Translations under genes and position numbers: made by a program
Shown: positions 8,034 through 16,834 of the stretch, piece by piece
Layout of the letters: the number at the start of each line of letters is the position of its first letter
How positions within the stretch are numbered: position 1 is the stretch's first letter
Assembly (NCBI GenBank): GCA_001412355.1
Contig: LKUD01000049.1
Location: 1-61,641, forward strand
Origin: Methanoculleus sp. SDB
Lineage (GTDB): Archaea; Halobacteriota; Methanomicrobia; Methanomicrobiales; Methanomicrobiaceae
Reading direction: 5' to 3'
DNA: 61,641 bases
The notes under the pieces: model-generated
Seen by the model: only the letters and a program-made list of their open reading frames with translations
Told to the model about the DNA's origin: nothing
The model's database searches: none

Positions 8034-9980
8034 ATGGTAAATTCAGATGATACGGTTCACGATACCACAATAACGAATCAGGATGAGCCCGAATTCGAGG
8101 AAATCGTCCTCGATGATCTGGAGATAGATACATCCTCCGATATCGATATCCCCACGAGTTTGATCGATCAGGTGATAGGACAGGAGCATGCCGTCGAGGT
8201 GATAAAAAAGGCGGCGGTGCAGCGGCGGCACGTGATGATGATCGGGACACCCGGCACCGGCAAATCCATGCTTGCAAAGGCAATGGCGGAGCTCCTCCCC
8301 AAAGAGGAGATGCAGGATATCCTGATCTACCCGAATTCAGAGGATTCGAATACACCGATTGTACGGACCGTCAAGGCGGGCCGCGGTAAAGAGATTGTGG
8401 CGGCACATAAAAACGAGGTCCGGAAACGGATGCAGATGAGAAACACCCTCATCATGCTCCTGATCTTCGGTATTGTGGGGTACGCCTTCATCACGATGCA
8501 GTGGCTGATGGGCATCATCGCGGCCGCGTTCGTCTTCATGGCACTGAAGTATTCGACACCCCGCGAAGAGGCGATGGTTCCCAAACTGCTCATATCCAAC
8601 GACGGCAAGGCAACGGCGCCGTTTATCGACGGCACGGGTTCGCATGCGGGTGCCCTGCTCGGGGACGTGCGCCATGATCCTTTCCAGAGCGGCGGTCTGG
8701 AAACACCCTCGCACGACCGTGTCGAGGCAGGGGCGATTCACAAGGCGCACAAAGGCGTGCTCTTTATCGACGAGATCAACACCCTCACCCCCCACTCTCA
8801 GCAGAACCTCCTCACGGCACTTCAGGAAGGCGAATTCCCGATCACCGGACAGAGCGAGCGTTCGAGCGGTGCCATGGTCAGGACGGAGCCCGTACCGTGC
8901 CGTTTCGTGATGATTGCGGCAGGGAATCTGGATGCGATGCAGGGCATGCACCCCGCACTCCGCTCCCGTATCCGCGGGTACGGGTATGAAGTCTACATGA
9001 AAGAGACGATGGAGGATACGCCCGACAACCGCAGGAAGTTCATCAGGTTCATCGCGCAGGAAGTCAAAAACGACGGAAAAATCCCGCATTTCAACAGGAG
9101 TGCGATAGAGGAGATCATACGCGAGGGGCTCAGGCGCAGCAACCGGAAGGGCCACCTGACCCTGAAACTTCGTGACATGGGCGGGCTGATCCGTGTCGCA
9201 GGCGACCTCGCACGGCAGCAGGGTGCCGACGTCACGACCGCGGAGCACGTGATCGGGGCCAAGGAGATGGCACGCTCCATCGAGGATCAGGTATCGGACG
9301 AGTACATCCGGCGCAGCCGCGAGTATGAACTGACCGTGATTGAAGGCACGTCCATCGGTCGGGTGAACGGCCTCGCGGTCATGGGCACCGACTCGGGCTC
9401 GGTACTCCCCATCATGGCGGAAGTCACGCCCACGCAGGGTGCGACGGGCACCGTGATTGCGACCGGGATGCTCAAGGAGATCGCCCAGGAATCCATCAAA
9501 AACGTGAGCGCCATCATAAAGAAATTCACGGGAAAAGACATCAAAAACCTCGATGTCCACATCCAGTTCATCGGCACCTACGGTGGTGTCGAGGGTGATT
9601 CGGCATCCATCAGTGTGGCGACTGCGGTAATCAGCGCTGTCGAGGGCATTCCCGTTCGGCAGGACATCGCCATGACGGGGTCGCTCTCCGTCCGCGGCAA
9701 CGTCCTTCCCGTGGGCGGCGTCACCTATAAGATCGAGGCTGCCGCCAAGGCGGGGATTAAAAAAGTCATTATCCCGTATGCCAACCGCGACGATGTGCTC
9801 ATCGAAGAGCGGTACCAGTCGCTGGTCGAAGTCGTCCCTGTCGAAACAATCGAGGAAGTGCTCGAGATCGCACTCGTCCCGGAGAACCGGGAGGGCTTCC
9901 TCGCAAAAATCCGGAAGATTGCGGAAAAGGCCACTCCCGCTGCGTTTGAGACGACCCTCACAGCCCCTTCGGGGGTATAG
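8034..9980 (+). CDS. lonB: Membrane-anchored ATP-dependent protease LonB
   Basis: The archaeal Lon protease degrades damaged and regulatory proteins at the inner face of the membrane. The 648-residue protein has Walker A GTPGTGKS (71-78), then two membrane helices inserted in the AAA+ domain (about 137-172), Walker B GVLFIDEIN and a C-terminal S16 peptidase. The catalytic Ser lies in GVEGDSASIS and the catalytic Lys in TYKIEAAAKAG. This matches archaeal LonB in length and layout; there is no N-terminal substrate domain as in bacterial Lon. It is first in a cluster with tldD (3-base gap), tldE and a BofA-like gene, suggesting a combined proteolysis unit. Confidence 0.97.
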   Translation: MVNSDDTVHDTTITNQDEPEFEEIVLDDLEIDTSSDIDIPTSLIDQVIGQEHAVEVIKKAAVQRRHVMMIGTPGTGKSMLAKAMAELLPKEEMQDILIYPNSEDSNTPIVRTVKAGRGKEIVAAHKNEVRKRMQMRNTLIMLLIFGIVGYAFITMQWLMGIIAAAFVFMALKYSTPREEAMVPKLLISNDGKATAPFIDGTGSHAGALLGDVRHDPFQSGGLETPSHDRVEAGAIHKAHKGVLFIDEINTLTPHSQQNLLTALQEGEFPITGQSERSSGAMVRTEPVPCRFVMIAAGNLDAMQGMHPALRSRIRGYGYEVYMKETMEDTPDNRRKFIRFIAQEVKNDGKIPHFNRSAIEEIIREGLRRSNRKGHLTLKLRDMGGLIRVAGDLARQQGADVTTAEHVIGAKEMARSIEDQVSDEYIRRSREYELTVIEGTSIGRVNGLAVMGTDSGSVLPIMAEVTPTQGATGTVIATGMLKEIAQESIKNVSAIIKKFTGKDIKNLDVHIQFIGTYGGVEGDSASISVATAVISAVEGIPVRQDIAMTGSLSVRGNVLPVGGVTYKIEAAAKAGIKKVIIPYANRDDVLIEERYQSLVEVVPVETIEEVLEIALVPENREGFLAKIRKIAEKATPAAFETTLTAPSGV

Positions 9981-9983
9981 GAT

Positions 9984-11312
9984 ATGGAGGAGCCGCGGTA
10001 CTGGGATATCCGGCACGTGGGAGGCGAGACCACCCACATCGATATCGACAACACTGTTGTGGAATCGGCCGGAACCAGCTTTTTTGACAAGGCAGTACTC
10101 CGGGTGCTCGCGGGAAAGGGCTGGGGGATCCTCACCATCGACAACTATGCGTCCTGCAGCAAAGCGGATATCGAGGACTGCATCGGGCGTGCGATGAAAC
10201 TCGCCCGTGTCACCGAGGAAGAGGTCAGGCTCGCCGATGCGCCGTCGGGAATCCTCCCCGTACCGGCACACCGCGAAGATCCCCGTGACGTGTCCCTTGA
10301 GGAGAAACGCGATCTTCTTGCCTCGATCGAGGCGGCAGCCCGTATTCCGGGCATTTCGAGCACCCGCGGCAGCTATATCGAAGGGATAAACCGGGTCGCC
10401 TTCCTTGACAGCAGCGGTCAGGAGTACAGGTACGAGATCTCGCGGTGCGGCTTTTCGGTCCTCGCGATCGCCCGGAAAGGCGACCTGATGCAGATGGGGC
10501 GCGAAAGCGAGCACACGATTAGCGGGCTGAACCTCCGGCACCGCGAGGCGATGGGGCTGGAGGCTGCCGAGCGGGCGGTCGCCCTCCTCGATGCACGGCC
10601 CGCGACAGGAGGGCGCATGCACGCGGTTCTTGATCCCGAACTCGCCGGTGTCTTCGCTCACGAAGCCATCGGACATGCAAGCGAGGGCGATCTCGTGAAA
10701 GAGGGAAGTTCCGTGATCCGGGGAAAAATCGGGGAGAAGATCGGGAATGAAATCCTCACCATCGTCGACGACCCGACACTCCCTGAATTTGGGTTCGAAC
10801 CCGTCGATGCCGAGGGCGTAGCGGTCCGGCGGACGGAGATCATCCGGAAGGGCGTCCTCTCAGCCTATCTCCACAACCGCCAGACCCTCGCTGCCGTCGG
10901 CGACGGTGTGGCGGGGCATGCCCGTGCAGTGGCGGGCGATTCTCCGATTGTACGGATGAGCAACACCTTCATCGAAAACGGGGATGCATCGCTGGAAGAA
11001 GTTCTCGAAGGCTGCGGCACCGGAATTCTCCTGAAAGGCTCGCGCGGCGGACAGGTTGATCCCGGGCGGGGCATATTCCAGTTCAACGCGGAATACGGAT
11101 ACCGTGTCGAAAACGGGGAACTGGGCGCGATGGTGCGGGACGTTTCCCTCTCGGGTGAGATCCTGCACACGCTGCATTCCATCGTACTGTGCGCACAGGA
11201 CAGGCAGATGCATCAGGGATTCTGCGGAAAAAGCGGACAGAGCGTACCGGTAAGCGACGGGTCCCCTCATATCCTTCTCAAAGACGCGGTGGTGGGTGGT
11301 TCCGGTGCGTAA
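9984..11312 (+). CDS. tldD: TldD metallopeptidase subunit
   Basis: TldD forms a heterodimer with TldE (PmbA) that digests unfolded peptides through a single buried metal site. The metal motif HExxxH is present in FAHEAIGHASEGD (about residues 230-242), and the C-terminal GCGTGILLKGSRGGQVDPGRG segment is characteristic. The 442-residue length is normal. The start follows the lonB stop after three bases with GGGGG upstream. The gene overlaps the next one, tldE, by about 8-17 bases. In bacteria the pair matures peptide toxins and antibiotics; in archaea it more likely clears peptides made by Lon and the proteasome (inference). Confidence 0.95.
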   Translation: MEEPRYWDIRHVGGETTHIDIDNTVVESAGTSFFDKAVLRVLAGKGWGILTIDNYASCSKADIEDCIGRAMKLARVTEEEVRLADAPSGILPVPAHREDPRDVSLEEKRDLLASIEAAARIPGISSTRGSYIEGINRVAFLDSSGQEYRYEISRCGFSVLAIARKGDLMQMGRESEHTISGLNLRHREAMGLEAAERAVALLDARPATGGRMHAVLDPELAGVFAHEAIGHASEGDLVKEGSSVIRGKIGEKIGNEILTIVDDPTLPEFGFEPVDAEGVAVRRTEIIRKGVLSAYLHNRQTLAAVGDGVAGHARAVAGDSPIVRMSNTFIENGDASLEEVLEGCGTGILLKGSRGGQVDPGRGIFQFNAEYGYRVENGELGAMVRDVSLSGEILHTLHSIVLCAQDRQMHQGFCGKSGQSVPVSDGSPHILLKDAVVGGSGA

Positions 11313-12606
11313 TGATCCTGATTCCGGAAGCGTGATCGAGGCAATTCTCCGGGAGGGTGCCCGTCTCGCCGACGAGGTCGAAGTGTTCTTCGGGGAAGGC
11401 TCGTCCGTCTCCGCCGACCTGAAACAGACGATTGTGGGAGAAGCTCACCTCTCACGGTCGTGGGGGCTGGGTATCAGGACAGTCAGCGGCGGCCGCATCG
11501 GGATCTCGAGCACGAACGATCCGGAAAAATGGCGCGAATGCCTCGGAGCCGCAATTGCGGGAGGCAGGCTCGCTACGCCGCAGGAATGGCACGGTCTGCC
11601 GGCCCCGGCGCACCTCGAAGGCGGCGTGCCGGTCTTCGATCCGGCGGTCCGTGTCGAGATCGAACCGGCCCGCGACATGCTCCGGGGGTTGCTTGCCGGT
11701 GCGGCCACCTACCCTGCCGATGTGGTCGGCGGGTCGGCAGCCCTGTCACGAGCCTCCCTGACCCTAGCAAACAGTGCCGGCGTGTGGTATTCGATGGAAA
11801 AGACCGGTGTCGGCATATCGCTCGAGGCAATCTCGGGCACGTCGACGGGCTATGAATTCGACCGGTCGTGTTTCCTCGATGTCGATCCCGTTGATGTGGG
11901 GAAGCAGGCAGCCTTTTATGCAGCGAAATCGGTGGGCGGCACCGACATTGCGACCGGCACCCACGATGTTATTCTCTCTCCCGTCGCTCTCTCCCAGCTC
12001 CTCGGGCACGTCCTTGTCCCGGCGCTCTCGGGAAAGAATGTTCATGCAGGCAGGTCGTTTCTCGCCGGCCGCCTCGGTGAGCAGGTGATCGGGGAAACAC
12101 TATCCGTCAGTGACGATCCGCATGCACGGGGACTCGGGAGCACGCTCTGGGATGCGGAAGGCGTCCCCACACGGCGTCTCGAATTTATCAAAGACGGTGT
12201 GCTGTCCGGCTTTGCGTACGACCTGAAAACAGCGTACCGGTACGGCAAAGAGACGACGGGCTCCGCCGTCCGCGGCGGTGCGGGCGGTTCGCCGGCCATC
12301 GGGGTGCGGAATGTTCTGCTGGAAGGGCCGCGGTGTGAGATTGCGGAAGAACGTGCGATCTTTGCACATGATCTCGTGGGTGCCCACACCGCGAACCCGA
12401 TCACGGGTGACTTCTCCGTCGAGCTCTCGAATGCATTCTGGATGGAAGGCGGCGCCTTCGACACGCCGATACGGTCCGCCATGCTCGCCGGGAACGTCTT
12501 CGAGATGCTCGGCCGTGTCGACGGCCTCGGCCGCGAGAACCGGATTGTCGGAACGATGATCCTTCCCCCGGTAAGATTCAAGAGCATGCAGATCATTGGT
12601 AAGTAG
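11296..12606 (+). CDS. pmbA: TldE/PmbA-like partner of TldD
   Basis: Inactive-site partner of TldD: the same fold, but no HExxxH. Visible family features are the N-terminal AEVEVFFGEG-like DEVEVFFGEGSSVSAD, LGIRTVSGGRIGISST, VILSPVALSQLLGHVLVPALSGKNVHAG and the C-terminal GDFSVELSNAFWMEGG. Length 436 fits. The start is GTG: either 11296, or 11305 (MRNDPDSGSV), which has GGTGG at better spacing. Both overlap the tldD stop, so translational coupling is likely. It is followed two bases after its stop by the BofA-like gene. Confidence 0.9.
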   Translation: MVPVRNDPDSGSVIEAILREGARLADEVEVFFGEGSSVSADLKQTIVGEAHLSRSWGLGIRTVSGGRIGISSTNDPEKWRECLGAAIAGGRLATPQEWHGLPAPAHLEGGVPVFDPAVRVEIEPARDMLRGLLAGAATYPADVVGGSAALSRASLTLANSAGVWYSMEKTGVGISLEAISGTSTGYEFDRSCFLDVDPVDVGKQAAFYAAKSVGGTDIATGTHDVILSPVALSQLLGHVLVPALSGKNVHAGRSFLAGRLGEQVIGETLSVSDDPHARGLGSTLWDAEGVPTRRLEFIKDGVLSGFAYDLKTAYRYGKETTGSAVRGGAGGSPAIGVRNVLLEGPRCEIAEERAIFAHDLVGAHTANPITGDFSVELSNAFWMEGGAFDTPIRSAMLAGNVFEMLGRVDGLGRENRIVGTMILPPVRFKSMQIIGK

Positions 12607-12607
12607 G

Positions 12608-12862
12608 ATGATAGAAGCAATCCTGACCATCATTGTGGCCATCGCGGTGGCGGCGGGGATATATTATTTCCTGAAGAAGGCGTCCACGCTCATCATCAAT
12701 TCGATTATCGGTCTTGTCACCCTCTTCCTGCTCAACCAGTTTGATTTTCTGGGCATCGGGCAGATCCCGATCACATGGGCGACGGTGATTGTCTGTGCTC
12801 TTGGCGGGCTGCCGGGTGCCGTACTGGTGGTTATCCTCCACCTGGTCGGTATATCGATATAA
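12608..12862 (+). CDS. BofA-like small membrane protein
   Basis: An 84-residue, almost entirely hydrophobic protein with two or three membrane helices (about 3-20, 28-45, 55-80). The IINSIIGLVTLFLLN and GLPGAVLVVILHLVGI segments match the pro-sigmaK-processing inhibitor BofA family, which in Bacillus holds the intramembrane protease SpoIVFB inactive. Archaea lack sporulation, so the role here is unknown. It is last in the lonB-tldD-tldE cluster, one base after the tldE stop, which suggests it controls or scaffolds a membrane protease. The family call is from pattern and moderately firm. Confidence 0.75.
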   Translation: MIEAILTIIVAIAVAAGIYYFLKKASTLIINSIIGLVTLFLLNQFDFLGIGQIPITWATVIVCALGGLPGAVLVVILHLVGISI

Positions 12863-12991
12863 TGGCCGGGGGATCGTGTGAGTCCCGGTTCCATGCGTGA
12901 GCGGGCGATTTCGCCCGAATCCGGCGCGGAAATTTCCGATGAACAACACCTATATAGCATGTGCGGCTAACAGAGGAGGTGGTGATGGACC

Positions 12992-13168
12992 ATGTGTACG
13001 ACTGGCGGCGCGTCCAACGTGGACTTTGAGAGTAACGACGAGGATATTGAAAGGCAGATGAAAGGGAAAGGTCCGAAGAGGTTCCGCTGCAATGAATGCG
13101 CTATCGCGTTTACCAGCAAATTTCCCGAATGTCCTGCATGCGGTTCACATGATGTCGTTCCGCTATGA
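12992..13168 (+). CDS. Small zinc-ribbon protein
   Basis: A 58-residue protein starting MCTTGGASNVDFE. It has an acidic N-terminal half, a basic linker (MKGKGPKRF) and a C-terminal zinc-ribbon with CNEC and CPAC knuckles, sixteen residues apart from first to first. The ATG at 12992 is 11 bases after a strong GAGGAGGT (12973-12980); the in-frame upstream codon 12983-12985 is a stop. Its stop overlaps the next gene by four bases (ATGA), giving a two-gene unit. It could bind nucleic acid or a protein partner. I do not recognise a characterised family. Confidence 0.8.
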   Translation: MCTTGGASNVDFESNDEDIERQMKGKGPKRFRCNECAIAFTSKFPECPACGSHDVVPL

Positions 13169-13620
13169 ATATTCCACTTTTTCGTGATCTGCTTCTCATT
13201 GAAGGCGGCCATTCGTTTATTTTAGTCGGCAGAGTCAACGAGGGCTTTATCCTTCATCTGGAAACCCTCCGTGCCGAGATCGATCAGCCTCTCGCTCCCG
13301 ATGACGTGGTTGTGGTTTCTGCACCGGAAGGCGGCCCTGTTCGTCTGGCGATCATGCTCCTTGAAATTGTCCGTACCTATCACATGCCCCTTGTTGTTCT
13401 CCCCCGTGATCACCCTGGGTCGCCGCATATCAGGATGGTCGTTTCGGCAGGGCCCGAAGTGGTCGGAAACTGTACAATAAGGCGGGGAACCCACCCCGAA
13501 CAGCACCTGATCTGCACATCTGAGGAGCTGGCAGGAATCCGCATCAGAGGTGTATCGGGAGGCGTTACGGTCGAAGGTTTTCCAGAGGAAATCTCGTTTT
13601 TGCATCTGGATGCAGACTGA
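13165..13620 (+). CDS. Conserved-looking hypothetical protein paired with the zinc ribbon
   Basis: A 151-residue soluble protein with alternating beta-strand-like segments (HSFILVGRVNEGFILHLET, DDVVVVSAPEGGPVRLAIML, MPLVVLPRD, IRMVVSAG) and no cysteine cluster, signal peptide or membrane helix. The ATG overlaps the stop of the zinc-ribbon gene. It lies just before the ATP synthase operon but is separated from it by a promoter at about 13641. I do not recognise the family, and the sequence gives no catalytic motif. Confidence 0.75.
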   Translation: MNIPLFRDLLLIEGGHSFILVGRVNEGFILHLETLRAEIDQPLAPDDVVVVSAPEGGPVRLAIMLLEIVRTYHMPLVVLPRDHPGSPHIRMVVSAGPEVVGNCTIRRGTHPEQHLICTSEELAGIRIRGVSGGVTVEGFPEEISFLHLDAD

Positions 13621-13640
13621 GCGAATATGAAAATAACAAC

Positions 13641-13650
13641 ACATATTAAC
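13641..13650 (+). promoter_or_regulatory. TATA box of the A-ATP synthase operon
   Basis: ACATATTAAC about 50 bases before the atpH ATG at 13695. Initiation about 25 bases downstream would leave a leader of roughly 20 bases with the site GAGAGGAGGG. Confidence 0.55.
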
Positions 13651-13694
13651 CATCCTTATCATGAGTTATTGTATTGCCGTGAGAGGAGGGTTGG

Positions 13695-14018
13695 ATGAAG
13701 ACTGAGGTCCTACAGAGTATCAAAAAGGCAGAAGAAGAGTACAAATCAATGATCAGCGCTGCTGAGGAAGAGAAGAAACGCAGCATTGCGAGTGCGGAAC
13801 AGGAGGCCGATCAGCTCGTCCAGAAAGCAAAGCTGGATGTAGAGGATTACCGGAAGAAGTGCCTCGCCGATGCCCGAAATGATGCAGCGCAGAAGTTTGA
13901 AGAAACCCTCAAAAAGGGTGAGCAGGGTACAGCCGCCATGAGATCCGCAGCAGTCGGGAATCTCAGCAGAGCGGTTGAATTACTTGTAGAACGGTTCAAG
14001 GGGCAGCTGAATGTTTAA
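13695..14018 (+). CDS. atpH: A-type ATP synthase subunit H
   Basis: First gene of the H-I-K-E-C-F-A-B-D operon. Subunit H forms the peripheral stalk with subunit E as a long right-handed coiled coil linking the membrane arm to the catalytic head. The 107 residues are nearly all charged heptad-like sequence (KKAEEEYKSMISAAEEEKKR onward), matching AhaH of Methanosarcina in size. It is preceded by a strong GAGAGGAGGG site. It overlaps atpI by eight bases. Confidence 0.9.
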   Translation: MKTEVLQSIKKAEEEYKSMISAAEEEKKRSIASAEQEADQLVQKAKLDVEDYRKKCLADARNDAAQKFEETLKKGEQGTAAMRSAAVGNLSRAVELLVERFKGQLNV

Positions 14019-15984
14019 GGCTCGACCGATGAGCCGGCTATTGATAGCCGCCTCAAAGGAACAGCTTGAGCCCGTGATCCGTGAGTTGTACCGTCGTCAA
14101 ATCTTTCATATCGAGGATTTTGTCGAGCAGAAAGAGGAAGGGTACGAGGGTTTCAGAATCGGCATGCCGCTCCCCGGAGCCGGCACCGTGTCGAGTGAAG
14201 TTCTTCGCGTACGGTCGGTTGTGAGCTCAGCGGGTATCGATCGGGCAGGTGTCGAACCGACAGCCCGTATTTCCGTGAGCACGCTGCGTTCGCGTATTGA
14301 CCGAGATCTTCCTGGGATTGAAACAGAAATCCAGAATCTCAACGCGAATAAAATGAAGCTCGAAACGACCCTGCGGGAATACGGGCAGAAGATCCGTGAT
14401 CTTCAGCCGTTTGTTGCCGTGCCCCTTCCCATGGAACTGTATCGGGGATATGAACGCTTTTTCGTATTCGCCGGGCACATCCTGGCGGATGTAATGCTGA
14501 GCGTTCCCCATGAAAAGTACTTTACCGATACCGTTCCCGGGAATTTCCTGGTGGCAGTCGTGCCGCTGGAGACGAAGGACGAGGTGGAGCGAACGCTCCT
14601 CGAAGCCCGTTTCCAGGCGGTGGCGGTTCCGGAAGAGACGGGATATCCCGCCGACCGGATTGCCTGGTACACAGCGGAAATTACACGGCTCGAGGCTGAG
14701 ATCACCGGTCTTGCGGACCGTCTGGCAGCACAGAAAGAAGCGAATTCTGCGTTCCTGGTGGCATGCGACGAACTACTCACGGCAGAAGTTGAGCAGACGG
14801 AAGTACCGTTGCGGTTCGCCACCACCGATGAAGCGTTTGTCGCGGAGGGCTGGGTACTGTCAGAAGATATTCCGGGCCTTACCGAAGCGCTCCGGAAGGC
14901 GACAGACGGGAAGGTTTTCATTTCGGAATTGGAGATCGACTACGATCGGGACACCGTCCCCGTCGAGTACGATAATCCGTCGTTCTCCCGCCCGACAGAA
15001 ATTCTTATGGATGCGTATTCCCGTCCGCGATATCGCGAACTCGATCCGACGCTGATGGTCTCCATCGTGTTTCCCATCTTTTTCGGGCTGATTCTCGGGG
15101 ATGTCGCCTATGGTCTTATCCTGCTTGTGATGAGTATCGGCCTTCGGAAATTCCTGAAGGGCGATGCCGCAGGAAGGTTGCTTGACACGCTCAGGAACGC
15201 AAGTATTTCAAGTATTTTCTTTGGTATCCTGTATAGCGAATTCATCGGATTTGCACTACCCTGGCCGCCGATTATCTTCAGCCGCCATCTTAATATCGGC
15301 GGTCATGGAGGAGGCCACGGCCCCCAGGTTGCAGAATTGATGATCATGTCCGTATGGATAGGCATTCTTCACATCTCGCTCGGGCGGATTCTCGGCATGG
15401 CGAATGCACGCAGACTGTACCATGGTTCGCATGCAACCAAGGTCTTAATTGCCAATGCCGGCTGGCTCGCCACGATGTGGGGTCTCCTGTTCATGATCTG
15501 GTCGATCTTTCCGCTTCCCATTATGCCCGATCTGACCGCTCTCCCGGTTATTGCTGCCGGCCTCAATGTCGCAGCGGTCATAGGGGCGGTCTTCGTCGTG
15601 GCAGGCGTTATTGCGATCGCCCAGGAAAATGCACTCGAAGTGGTTGAGCTTCCGACGATCCTCAGCCACCTTCTGTCCTATGCTCGTATTGTAGCAGTCG
15701 GACTGTCGTCAGTTGCCATCGCGATGGTCGTGAATTTCATCTCGATCGGCATGCTGATTGAACCACAAATCGAACATCTGACCCCGCTCGGGGTCGTCAT
15801 CATCATTGCCGGCTTGGTGTTGTTCCTTCTCGGGCACGTACTCAATACGGCACTCGGCCTGCTTGGGGGCGGACTGCACTCAATCAGGTTGCACTATGTT
15901 GAGTTCTTCACCAAATTCTACAAAGGTGGGGGACTGAAATACCATCCATTTGGCATGAAAAGAAGATTTACGGAGGATTCATAA
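14011..15984 (+). CDS. atpI: A-type ATP synthase subunit I (membrane stator, a-subunit)
   Basis: The membrane stator subunit that carries the ion half-channels. The 657-residue protein has a cytosolic N-terminal half of about 340 residues, with a coiled coil near 95-135 and 230-260. The C-terminal half has about seven membrane helices, beginning at SIVFPIFFGLILGDVAYGL and ending near GLLGGGLHSIRLHYVEFFTKFYKGGG. The LLSYARIVAVGLSSVAIAMV segment contains the conserved arginine needed for rotation. This corresponds to the V/A-type a-subunit. The stop overlaps the atpK ATG (TAATG). Confidence 0.96.
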   Translation: MFKARPMSRLLIAASKEQLEPVIRELYRRQIFHIEDFVEQKEEGYEGFRIGMPLPGAGTVSSEVLRVRSVVSSAGIDRAGVEPTARISVSTLRSRIDRDLPGIETEIQNLNANKMKLETTLREYGQKIRDLQPFVAVPLPMELYRGYERFFVFAGHILADVMLSVPHEKYFTDTVPGNFLVAVVPLETKDEVERTLLEARFQAVAVPEETGYPADRIAWYTAEITRLEAEITGLADRLAAQKEANSAFLVACDELLTAEVEQTEVPLRFATTDEAFVAEGWVLSEDIPGLTEALRKATDGKVFISELEIDYDRDTVPVEYDNPSFSRPTEILMDAYSRPRYRELDPTLMVSIVFPIFFGLILGDVAYGLILLVMSIGLRKFLKGDAAGRLLDTLRNASISSIFFGILYSEFIGFALPWPPIIFSRHLNIGGHGGGHGPQVAELMIMSVWIGILHISLGRILGMANARRLYHGSHATKVLIANAGWLATMWGLLFMIWSIFPLPIMPDLTALPVIAAGLNVAAVIGAVFVVAGVIAIAQENALEVVELPTILSHLLSYARIVAVGLSSVAIAMVVNFISIGMLIEPQIEHLTPLGVVIIIAGLVLFLLGHVLNTALGLLGGGLHSIRLHYVEFFTKFYKGGGLKYHPFGMKRRFTEDS

Positions 15985-16232
15985 TGGCAGTTGAAACTAT
16001 GACACTCGAAGTAGCAGAAGCATCGGCAATGGGACTTAAGGCAGTCGGCGCAGGTCTTGCGGTCGGGCTGACCGGTATTGCTACGGGTATTGCAGAAATG
16101 AGCATTGGTGCCGCAGCTGTGGGCGCTACCGCAGAGAACAAGGACATGTTCGGTCTTGCGCTCATCTTTACGGTCATTCCGGAAACGATTGTCATCTTCG
16201 GTCTTGTCGTCGCACTCCTGCTGCTGTTCTAG
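15984..16232 (+). CDS. atpK: A-type ATP synthase subunit K (proteolipid, c-ring)
   Basis: An 82-residue two-helix proteolipid that forms the rotor ring. Helix 1 spans about 18-48 and helix 2 about 56-82. The ion-binding carboxylate is Glu67 in the motif IPETIVIFG. Helix 1 has a second glutamate, E38 (GIAEMSIG), where classic sodium-binding rings have glutamine; I cannot say from this whether the ring carries H+ or Na+. It has single-hairpin size, unlike the fused multi-hairpin versions of some methanogens. Confidence 0.95.
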   Translation: MAVETMTLEVAEASAMGLKAVGAGLAVGLTGIATGIAEMSIGAAAVGATAENKDMFGLALIFTVIPETIVIFGLVVALLLLF

Positions 16233-16243
16233 GGAGATCTACA

Positions 16244-16822
16244 ATGGCATTGGATGCTGTCGTCGGTGAGATCAGGGAAAAAGGGCGTAACGAAGCGGAG
16301 CGGATCCGGCGCGAAGCAGATACCGAGGTGACAACCATCCTCTCGGCTGCTCAGGAAAAAGCCGAATCCGTTAAACTCTCTGTTCAGGACGAGGTAGAAC
16401 GCACTACCGGCCGGATCCTCACGCAGGAAGTGGCGGCTGCAAACCTCGTCGTGAAACGCAACACATTGAACGTCCAGAAAGATCTCCTTGATCAGGTATA
16501 TACAGCCACAGTGGCAGCCATCGCCGATCTGCCAGAGGATTTCCATAAAAAAGCGGTTCGTGAGCTGTGTAAACGTGCAGCCAAGGAACTGTCCGGAGGA
16601 GTCATTTACTGCAACGCACGGGACCGGCCCGCGGTGCAGGACGCACTCACGGGGCTGAAGGGCCTTGCCGGATTCACGCTGGGAGACACTGTGGATATTG
16701 CTGGTGGAATCATCGCGGAGAGCAAGGACGGGGAACTGCAGCTCGACTTCAGTTACCCGACCTTCCTCTCCGAGGTATGGGAATCAGGTCTGAAGGATGC
16801 ATCCGATATCCTGTTTCGGTAA
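16244..16822 (+). CDS. atpE: A-type ATP synthase subunit E
   Basis: Peripheral stalk partner of subunit H. The 192-residue protein has an N-terminal helical half rich in Glu/Lys/Arg/Ala (residues 1-100) and a C-terminal globular domain (DRPAVQDALTGLKGLAGFTL, GGIIAESKDGELQLDFSYPTFL), as in V/A-type E subunits. GGAGAT precedes the ATG at 16244, eleven bases after atpK. Confidence 0.94.
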   Translation: MALDAVVGEIREKGRNEAERIRREADTEVTTILSAAQEKAESVKLSVQDEVERTTGRILTQEVAAANLVVKRNTLNVQKDLLDQVYTATVAAIADLPEDFHKKAVRELCKRAAKELSGGVIYCNARDRPAVQDALTGLKGLAGFTLGDTVDIAGGIIAESKDGELQLDFSYPTFLSEVWESGLKDASDILFR

Positions 16823-16834
16823 GGAGGCCGCTAT

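Noticed and set aside
8337-10676. A 779-codon open frame on the minus strand opposite lonB and tldD
   Set aside because: It is the shadow of two certain genes on the other strand; the translation is rich in Arg/His/Asp/Gly, has no domain and no ribosome site. GC-rich third positions keep antisense frames open in this genome.
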